From SHVO01 sp964576515 (lineage in GTDB: Bacteria > Pseudomonadota > Alphaproteobacteria > Rhodospirillales > Rhodospirillaceae): a DNA stretch of 64,000 nucleotides. The notes under the pieces were generated by a model. That model ran no database searches and had not been told where the DNA came from. It saw nothing but the letters and a program-made list of their open reading frames with translations. The stretch is from the NCBI GenBank assembly GCA_964576515.1, contig CAZNUW010000011.1, forward strand, positions 1 through 64,000. The letters are read 5' to 3'. Positions 16,956-23,688 of the stretch are shown one piece after another (the first letter of the stretch is position 1; every line of letters begins with the position of its first letter). The position numbers and the translations under genes were made by a program.

Positions 16956-19889
16956 TTAGAACTGGAAGCGCACGCCCGCACGGTACTGGCGGCCGAGCAC
17001 GTCATAGTCCTTGTTGCCCATGCCGTTGTAGTGAGCGCTGGTCAGGCCACCGCCGATGACCGGCGGAGCCGCATTGGTCACGTTCTCGATTGTCATGAAC
17101 GTTTCAATGTTCTGCTCCACGAACGGACGGTAGGTGAACGCCAGATCGAGCGTCGTCATGCTGTCGATCCGGTTGTCCGCGGCGAGGATCGTCGGCGCCG
17201 ACGTCGTCGACACCGGGCAGCCGGTGGTGCACTCGACGAAGTTGCGGCCGTAGGTGCCCGGACCGGTGTAGCGCACGGTGGCGCGCACCGAAACCGGCTC
17301 GCCTTCATAGGCGACCGACAACGATCCACGCAGTTTCGGCGAGTTCAAGCCGCTGAACTGCGAAACACCGCCGAACGAGCCGACCGCGCCGACGCCGTCG
17401 ATCACAAGACCGTCGGTGGTCAGCGTTTCGAGCTTCAAGACACGCGTCGCGAGGGCACGGATGGCGATATTGCCGTCCAGGCCTTCGTTGAAGTCCGCAA
17501 GCGCAAAGCGGTAGCTGGCTTCAAAGTCGAGACCCTTCGCCTGCTGACCGATCAGGTTTTCCGGGCTGGTCGTAACCTGGAAGATGTTACCCGAAGCGTC
17601 GCGTTGGATGCGGTTGCAGAGTTCGACATTGCCCTGGAAGCACAGGTTGACCACCTGCTGACCGAGCGGAGCCTGCACCGCGCCCTTGATGTCGATGTTG
17701 TAGTAATCGACCGAGAACGCGAAACCGTCGAAGAACGTCGGCGTGAACACCGCGCCGATCCCGATCGTATCGGCCTTTTCAGGCTTCAGGTTCGGGTTGC
17801 CGCTGGTGACACGGAACGACGACGGGATGTTGATGTTCAGGAACGGATCGAACAGCGGTTCACCCGAGTTGGCCTGACCGCCGGCGAACAGTTCGCCGAG
17901 GCTGGGCGCACGGATGTCGCGCGAGATCGTGGTGCGGAAGCGAAGATCGTCCACGACCTGCCAGGTCGAACCGATTTTCCAAGTCGTGACGTAACCGGAC
18001 GTGGAGTAATCGGTGGCGCGCACGGCGCCGTTGATGTCGAGCGAACGGGCCCAGGTTTCGTCCTTGGCCAACGGTACGACGGTTTCGATAAAGCCTTCCG
18101 TCACCGTGTATTTGCCGGTCGTCGGCTTGTAGTTGCCGGCGAAGTACGACGTGACGAGGTCGGCCGCGGTGGCGAAGCCGTCGACGCTTTCGGTACGGCG
18201 TTCAGCGCCGAACGCGAGCGACACCGGCCCAGCCCACATTTCAAACGGCTCGCCGTTCACGCTGAAGGCCATGACCTTCTGACGCAACGATTCATAGCGG
18301 TAGGATGTGCCCATAACGTAGCCAAGCACTTTCGAATCGTTCACGCCGATCCCGAACGGATTGTAGGCGACGCAGTTCGCGTCGTTATTCGTCGGGTTGG
18401 CGTCGGCATTCACGCGGCAAACCGGCGCTCCGTTAAGGATGACGGAATCCAGCGCGCGCAGGTAGTTCGCCGTGTGGCCGTTGTTGCGCGTGCGCGGCGA
18501 CAGGCCGGTCATGCTCGACTGATAGTACGCGTTCCACGTCCAATCGGATTCAAAGGCGCTGAAGGCGCCATCGAGGCCGACCGACCAGGTGCGCAGCGTG
18601 CGGCGGTTGTCCGAGCCGAAACGCGGCATGTCGGCGTTGGTCGTGCCCAGGTTGAACTGGGTGAGACCATTCGCATCCATGGCGGCGGCGACGGACGCCG
18701 GCAGGAACGCGTTGTCGCGGCGAATGACGTTGTTGCCGAGACGGCGGTTCGGGTTCGACGAGTTGACCGCATGAGCGTTCGCCCACTGAACGTCGGCGTA
18801 GGCCGTCACAGAGTCCGTGATGTCGTAGCTGGTGCGGAAGTAAGCGACGTAGCGGTCGACCTGCGTGCTCATGTCGAGACCGTCATCGATGCGCGAGTAC
18901 TGCCAATCGCCACCGAGCGTGACGTTATTCGTCGACACGGGGCTGAAGGTGCCGAAGTTGAAGCAGCACTGCACGGTGCCGCCCGGACCGAAGTAGATTC
19001 CGCGCAAAACGTTGCCCGCGCCGGAGGCGGTGATCACGCCGCCCGGGGTGCCGGCGGAGAGGCCGAAACCGCGGCCGACGATGTACTGCGGAACGCTCGG
19101 GTTGTTGACCGAGTGCCACGCCGGATTCACCATGAACGCGGCGTTGTTTTCCGCCCAAGGACGCGGCGTGCCCTTAATGCCGTCGTTGTGGCCCAGCTCA
19201 CCGGCCAGCAGGAAGTGACCACGGCCGTTGGCGAACGGCTGACCCACGGTCAGCGAGGCGTTGTAGTTCTTGTCGTCGCGGTACTTGGTCATACCGCCCT
19301 GCACTTCACCCTTAATGCCGGTGAATTCGCGGTCGATGACGAAGTTGACCACGCCCGTGAGCGCGTCCGAACCGTACGCGGCCGAGGCGCCGCCCGTCAC
19401 GACGTCCACGCGCTGGACCAGCGAGCTCGGGAACGAGTTGATGTCCGGGGCGGAGTTGGCGGCGGTCAGCGACGAGTTAATGACGCGACGGCCATCGAGC
19501 AGGATCAGGGTGCGGTTCGTGCCGACACCACGCAGGTTCAATTGGTTCACGCCCGCGGCGCCCGACGACAGGTTCGCCGTGGAGGTGCGCGGCGTGACGG
19601 TGTTCGAGAAGGCCGGCAGCGCGCTGACGGCATCGGCGATGTTGTTGGTGTTCATCGCATTGAGTTCGTCGGCGCTCATCACCGATACGGGCGTCGGCGC
19701 TTCGTAGCCGTCGCGCACGACGCGCGAACCGGTGACCACGATTTCATCGACGGCGGCGGCCGGCTCTTGCGCGGCCTGTTGCGCTTGAGCGCCGGTCGCA
19801 ACGGTCATGCAGAGCGCCAATGCGCTCACAGTCGACAGGCACGCCGTCAGATGATGACGACGCAAAGCGGTAGCTTGGAAAACAAGCAT
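16956..19889 (-). CDS. TonB-dependent outer-membrane receptor 3
   Basis: A 977-residue receptor and near-copy of receptor 2 (same TonB-box region, same LNLRG(I/V)GTNRTLILLDGRR plug block, same RFQF end). The signal peptide ends TGAQAQ. Where receptor 2 has a plain loop, receptor 3 has an extra Cys pair in GTVQCCFNFG, about residue 310, a local change worth noting in a probable surface loop. The ATG at 19889 follows an AGGGG ribosome-binding site; an in-frame ATG at 19994 would put 35 residues ahead of the signal peptide and is rejected. It carries its own promoter, leader hairpins and terminator. Ligand unknown. Confidence 0.96.
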   Translation of the reverse strand: MLVFQATALRRHHLTACLSTVSALALCMTVATGAQAQQAAQEPAAAVDEIVVTGSRVVRDGYEAPTPVSVMSADELNAMNTNNIADAVSALPAFSNTVTPRTSTANLSSGAAGVNQLNLRGVGTNRTLILLDGRRVINSSLTAANSAPDINSFPSSLVQRVDVVTGGASAAYGSDALTGVVNFVIDREFTGIKGEVQGGMTKYRDDKNYNASLTVGQPFANGRGHFLLAGELGHNDGIKGTPRPWAENNAAFMVNPAWHSVNNPSVPQYIVGRGFGLSAGTPGGVITASGAGNVLRGIYFGPGGTVQCCFNFGTFSPVSTNNVTLGGDWQYSRIDDGLDMSTQVDRYVAYFRTSYDITDSVTAYADVQWANAHAVNSSNPNRRLGNNVIRRDNAFLPASVAAAMDANGLTQFNLGTTNADMPRFGSDNRRTLRTWSVGLDGAFSAFESDWTWNAYYQSSMTGLSPRTRNNGHTANYLRALDSVILNGAPVCRVNADANPTNNDANCVAYNPFGIGVNDSKVLGYVMGTSYRYESLRQKVMAFSVNGEPFEMWAGPVSLAFGAERRTESVDGFATAADLVTSYFAGNYKPTTGKYTVTEGFIETVVPLAKDETWARSLDINGAVRATDYSTSGYVTTWKIGSTWQVVDDLRFRTTISRDIRAPSLGELFAGGQANSGEPLFDPFLNINIPSSFRVTSGNPNLKPEKADTIGIGAVFTPTFFDGFAFSVDYYNIDIKGAVQAPLGQQVVNLCFQGNVELCNRIQRDASGNIFQVTTSPENLIGQQAKGLDFEASYRFALADFNEGLDGNIAIRALATRVLKLETLTTDGLVIDGVGAVGSFGGVSQFSGLNSPKLRGSLSVAYEGEPVSVRATVRYTGPGTYGRNFVECTTGCPVSTTSAPTILAADNRIDSMTTLDLAFTYRPFVEQNIETFMTIENVTNAAPPVIGGGLTSAHYNGMGNKDYDVLGRQYRAGVRFQF

Positions 19890-19990
19890 AAATAACCCCT
19901 CTATGAGTACCGGCGAGCGCCGGCACAACTGCGGATAAACAAAGCGAACGAGGAACGCCGAACGCTGGTGGGCAATGGCCCAATCTGTCG

Positions 19991-20016
19991 GCACGCAAAC
20001 CTTCCCGTTTACGTGC
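19991..20016 (-). promoter_or_regulatory. leader hairpin with GGGAAG loop, TonB receptor gene 3
   Basis: Transcribed strand: GCACGTAAAC-GGGAAG-GTTTGCGTGC, a 10-bp stem with one G-U pair. It ends 38 bp before the -10 box and starts 102 nt upstream of the start codon. The stem differs from those of leaders 1 and 2 at paired positions on both arms, while the loop is unchanged. Confidence 0.7.
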
Positions 20017-20053
20017 GCTCCCTCCCCAAGCGATCAGCAATTCGACGCGCGCA

Positions 20054-20082
20054 CATATATGGGGCGCTCTTTGAGATGTAAA
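20054..20082 (-). promoter_or_regulatory. promoter of TonB receptor gene 3
   Basis: On the minus strand TTTACA (20077-20082) and TATATG (20054-20059) are 17 bp apart, the same as for receptor gene 2. The sequence between the boxes is unrelated, so the conservation is of the boxes themselves. Confidence 0.65.
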
Positions 20083-20276
20083 ATGTCTTTGTGACTCTAC
20101 GTCCTCTTTCGCTTCACAACGTCGCGAACGCGCAACACCGGCGGAAAATCGCCGGTCGACGGAAAAATGTCGGGTATCTGTATCGGCAAATATTCGCCGA
20201 GCAACGCCCTTAAGGCGCGTGCGGCGGTAAGCGCGATCACGCAACGATGTAAATGGCGGACAAGGAGAAGAAGCGT

Positions 20277-20320
20277 AAAAAGAAGAAAGGCGAGGTTGGG
20301 GTTTGCCCATCCTCGCCTTC
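20277..20320 (-). terminator. rho-independent terminator of TonB receptor gene 4
   Basis: On the minus strand GGCGAGG pairs with CCTCGCC, an inner GGG/CCC pair extends the stem across a small bulge, and TTTCTTCTTTTTA follows. It is 46 bp beyond the stop codon. Confidence 0.82.
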
Positions 20321-20365
20321 CTTGTCTCTCACACCGCGTTTTTACGCGCGGATGACGTCATACGC

Positions 20366-23263
20366 TTAGAACTGGAAGCGCATGCCGACGCGATACTGAC
20401 GGCCGATACGGTCGTAAGCGGTGTTGCCCTGACCCTGCCAGTACACCGAACCACGGCTACCGCCGATGATCGGAGGCTGCGCGTTGGTCAGGTTTTCGAT
20501 CGTGCCGAACAATTCGACGTTCTGCTCCTCGAAGGGCTTGTAGGTGCCCGCGAGGTCGATCGTTGTCATGGACGGGATCTGGTTGTTCTGGATCGTCGGC
20601 GCATTGGTGGTCGTCGCCGGGCAACCCGTGGCGCACTCGATGAAGCCGTTAGCGTACACACCGCCGCTCGTGTAGCGCACGGTGGCGCGCAGGGTGACGG
20701 GGTCGTTGCTGTAGGCCACCGAGACGTTGCCGCGGAACTTCGGCGCGTCCAGCTTGCCGCTGAACGGCGGGATTCCGCCCCAACCGCCAACCACGCCGGC
20801 GCCGTCGTAGGTGGTGCCGTCGGTGTCGGTCGTGTCGAGCGTGATGACACGGCTACCCATGGCGCGGATCGAGATGTCCCCGCCCCAGGATTCATTGAAG
20901 TCCGCGAGGGCGAAGCGGTAGCTCGCTTCGAAGTCCAGGCCGTTCGCCTTCTGACCCAGCAGGTTTTCAGGCTGCGTGACGACGATGTTGATCAGGCCCG
21001 TGCTCGGGTCGCGTTGGATCGCCTGACAGAGGATTTGATTTCCCTGGTAGCAGAGATCCACGACCGTTTGGGAGCTCGGCGCCAGCACCGTGCCCTTAAC
21101 GTCGATGTTGTAGAAGTCGACCGACGCCTGGAAACCGTCGAAGAACGACGGCGAGAACACGACGCCAACGCCCGTCGTATCGGCCTTTTCGGGCTTCAGG
21201 TTCGGGTTACCGCGCGTCAGCGAGAACGACGCCGGAATGTTGACGTTCAGGAACGGATCGAACAAGGGCGTACCCGAACCGGTCTGACCGGCCGTGAACA
21301 GTTCGCCCAAGTTCGGGGCGCGAATGTCGCGGGAACGGGTCAAGCGGAAGCGGATATCGTCGATCGGACGCCAGGTCAAACCGGCCTTCCAGGTGGTGAC
21401 ATAACCGGACGTCGAGTAGCTGGTCGCACGAACGGCGGCGTTGAGGTCGAGTTCCTGGGCCCACGCTTCGTCGCGCACGAGCGGAACGAGGGTTTCCACG
21501 AAGCCTTCCGTGACGTTGAACTTGCCTTTGCTGGCCTTGTAGTTGCCGGCGAAGTACTGCGTGGCTTCGTCAGCGACCGTCGCGATGCCGTCAACGCTCT
21601 CCGTGCGGTGTTCGACGCCGAACGCCAGCGAAACCGGGCCGGCCCACAGATCGAACGGCTCGCCCGTGGCGCTGAACGCCACAACGTTCTGCTTCAGCGT
21701 TTCGTAACGATAGCTGGTGCCGGTGACGTAGCCGACAGCTTTCGAATCGTTCACGCCGATGCCGAACACATTGTACGGCACGCAAGCCGGATCATTGTTG
21801 TTCGGGTTGGCGTCGGCATTGACGCGGCACACCGGGGCGCCATTGAGCAGCACGGCGTCGATCGCCTTGAGGTAGCTCGGCGTGTGGCCGTTCTGGCGCG
21901 TGCGCGGCGAAAGGCCCGTCTGACTGTGCTGCGCATAGAAGTTCCACGACCAATCGGTCTCAAATGCGCTGAGGGTGCCGTCGAAGCCGCCCGAAACGCG
22001 ACGCAGCGTACGCTCGTAGTCGCCGATGAAGCGGCCCATGTCCGCGTTCGTCGTGCCCAGGTTGAACTGGGTGATGCCATTCGCATCCATGGCCGCGGCG
22101 ATGGACGTCGGCAGGAACGCGTTGTCGCGGCGAATGACGTTGTTGCCGAGGCGGCGGTTGTTGTTGGCCGTGTTCACGGCGTGCGACTGCGCCCACTGGG
22201 TGTCGACGAACGCCGTCACGGTGTCGCTGATGTCGTAGCTGGTGCGCAGGTACGCGACGTAACGCTTCACGCTGCCGAGGATGTCGAGACCGTTTTCGAT
22301 GCGGGAGTATTCCCAATCGCCGCCGGTCATCAGGTTGTTCTGGATGTTCGTGCCGTAGTTGAAGGTCGACATCGTGCCGGCCGGGCCGAACATGATGCCC
22401 TTCAAGGGGCCGGACGTGATCAAGCCGCCGGGGGTGCCGGCGAAGATGCCGACTTCACGCGCAATGTAGTACTGCGGCGCGCCCGGGACACCGGCGATCC
22501 AGTCCGGATTCACCGCCATCGCGGCGGGGTTCTTGTTCCAAGGACGGCCGCCGTCGCCGCTGACGCCGTCGTTCGAGCTGTGCTCGCCCGAGAACAGGAT
22601 GTGGCCGCGGCCGCCGGCGAACGGCGTACCGAAGGTCAACGATCCGCTGTAGTTCTTGTCGTCGCGGTACTTGGTCATACCGCCCTGCACTTCGCCCTTG
22701 ATGCCGGTGAAGTCTTTGTCGAGCACGAAGTTCACGACGCCCGAGAGCGCGTCGGAGCCATAAGCCGCGCTGGCGCCGCCGGTCACGACGTCGACGCGCT
22801 CGATCAGCGCGTTCGGGAACGAGTTAATGTCCGGCGCGCTGTTGCCCGAGGTGAGCGCCGCGTTGATGGCGCGCTGACCGTCGAGAAGGACGAGCGTACG
22901 GTTCGTGCCCATACCACGCAGGTTGAGCTGGTTCACACCGGTCGCGCCGGTGGAGAGGTTGCCGTTCTGCGAGCGGTTGGTCACGGAGCCCGTGAAAGCC
23001 GGCAGCGTATTCACCGCATCGGCGATGTTCACGGCGTTCATGGCGTCGAGTTCTTCCGTGCCCAGCACGGACACAGGCGTCGGCGCTTCGTAGCCGTCGC
23101 GCACGATGCGCGAACCGGTGACCACGATTTCATCGACAGCGGCGACGGGCGCTGCGGTCTGAGCCTGCGCGCCCGAGACCGAAACGGTCATCAGAGCGGC
23201 GGCGCTGACGGTCGACAGCGTCCACGCTTTCGCGTGCCGGCGAGACAAGTGATTAAACAACAT
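20366..23263 (-). CDS. TonB-dependent outer-membrane receptor 4
   Basis: A 965-residue receptor that pairs with receptor 5 rather than with 2 and 3. The signal peptide ends GAQAQ, DEIVVTGSRIVRDGY follows at about residue 47, and the barrel ends RFQF. The cysteine-pair loop reads CATGCP. Shared blocks with receptor 5 include NFVLDKDFTGIKGEVQGGMT and IPSMTTIDLAGTYKPFEEQ-like C-terminal strands. The start at 23263 follows a GAAGGGG ribosome-binding site; an ATG 10 codons upstream is rejected because it precedes this site. Its leader has the start-proximal hairpin but not the GGGAAG hairpin or the TTTACA promoter of receptors 1-3. Confidence 0.96.
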   Translation of the reverse strand: MLFNHLSRRHAKAWTLSTVSAAALMTVSVSGAQAQTAAPVAAVDEIVVTGSRIVRDGYEAPTPVSVLGTEELDAMNAVNIADAVNTLPAFTGSVTNRSQNGNLSTGATGVNQLNLRGMGTNRTLVLLDGQRAINAALTSGNSAPDINSFPNALIERVDVVTGGASAAYGSDALSGVVNFVLDKDFTGIKGEVQGGMTKYRDDKNYSGSLTFGTPFAGGRGHILFSGEHSSNDGVSGDGGRPWNKNPAAMAVNPDWIAGVPGAPQYYIAREVGIFAGTPGGLITSGPLKGIMFGPAGTMSTFNYGTNIQNNLMTGGDWEYSRIENGLDILGSVKRYVAYLRTSYDISDTVTAFVDTQWAQSHAVNTANNNRRLGNNVIRRDNAFLPTSIAAAMDANGITQFNLGTTNADMGRFIGDYERTLRRVSGGFDGTLSAFETDWSWNFYAQHSQTGLSPRTRQNGHTPSYLKAIDAVLLNGAPVCRVNADANPNNNDPACVPYNVFGIGVNDSKAVGYVTGTSYRYETLKQNVVAFSATGEPFDLWAGPVSLAFGVEHRTESVDGIATVADEATQYFAGNYKASKGKFNVTEGFVETLVPLVRDEAWAQELDLNAAVRATSYSTSGYVTTWKAGLTWRPIDDIRFRLTRSRDIRAPNLGELFTAGQTGSGTPLFDPFLNVNIPASFSLTRGNPNLKPEKADTTGVGVVFSPSFFDGFQASVDFYNIDVKGTVLAPSSQTVVDLCYQGNQILCQAIQRDPSTGLINIVVTQPENLLGQKANGLDFEASYRFALADFNESWGGDISIRAMGSRVITLDTTDTDGTTYDGAGVVGGWGGIPPFSGKLDAPKFRGNVSVAYSNDPVTLRATVRYTSGGVYANGFIECATGCPATTTNAPTIQNNQIPSMTTIDLAGTYKPFEEQNVELFGTIENLTNAQPPIIGGSRGSVYWQGQGNTAYDRIGRQYRVGMRFQF

Positions 23264-23390
23264 GAAGTATCCCCTTCGATGTGATGCCGGCACATAGATC
23301 GCCGGTGCAACTCAGTTGACGTGACAGATAAAACCACGCCCAGAGCACCGCCCTGTCGCGCAGTCCAGGATGTGGAATTGATCTCTCCCT

Positions 23391-23416
23391 GATATGTCCA
23401 AGAGGACATACATATC
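23391..23416. promoter_or_regulatory. nested inverted repeat upstream of TonB receptor gene 4
   Basis: TATGTCC-AAGA-GGACATA (23393-23410) is a perfect 7-bp inverted repeat, and it overlaps an outer pair GATATG/CATATC (23391-23396 with 23411-23416). It lies about 130 bp before the receptor start, where transcription should begin, so an operator is the simplest reading. Confidence 0.45.
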
Positions 23417-23621
23417 TATAGAGGCAGCGCGAGGCGCAGCCCTTGGGGGCGCTCTCTACGCATTTTTATCCGACGTAACAACCCAGCTTTTAAAAATGCG
23501 CGAAACATTCTGTCGACTGAGGCAGGCGCGCAACACTTATCCAGGAAGCTGTTACTTTGGCTTATGCATCAGTTGAATGACGGGCATTTATCGCGCGAAT
23601 AACCACCGGTTTCCGTCACAT

Positions 23622-23652
23622 AAAAAAATAGGGCCGGCTTTCGCCGGCCCTA
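23622..23652 (-). terminator. rho-independent terminator of TonB receptor gene 5
   Basis: On the minus strand TAGGGCCGGC-GAAA-GCCGGCCCTA is followed by seven T residues. It is 36 bp beyond the stop codon and is one of the strongest terminators in the window. Confidence 0.93.
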
Positions 23653-23688
23653 CTGCACAACAAGCTACTGGCCTGTGTCGCGCGGTTC

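Larger units (their letters stand above)
19890..20365. other. intergenic region and leader of TonB receptor gene 3
   Basis: It holds a start-proximal hairpin CCGGCG-AG-CGCCGG (19910-19923), the GGGAAG-loop hairpin (19991-20016), the promoter (20054-20082) and the terminator of receptor gene 4 (20277-20320). The stretch 20083-20270 has no gene or clear signal. Confidence 0.7.
23264..23688. other. intergenic region and leader of TonB receptor gene 4
   Basis: It holds a start-proximal hairpin CCGGC...GCCGG (23288-23305), a nested inverted repeat (23391-23416) and the terminator of receptor gene 5 (23622-23652). I could not find the TTTACA/TATATG pair of genes 1-3; a weak TTGTTA-17-TAGAGA on the minus strand (23453-23481) is the best alternative and is not convincing. 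Confidence 0.6.

Noticed and set aside
13327..23284. Three open frames of about 1000 codons on the plus strand, opposite TonB receptors 2, 3 and 4
   Set aside because: They are rich in Arg, Ala, Val and His with no domain, no signal peptide and no ribosome-binding site. They mirror the receptors, whose high-GC codon use removes stops from one antisense frame. The minus-strand genes have signal peptides, terminators and family motifs.
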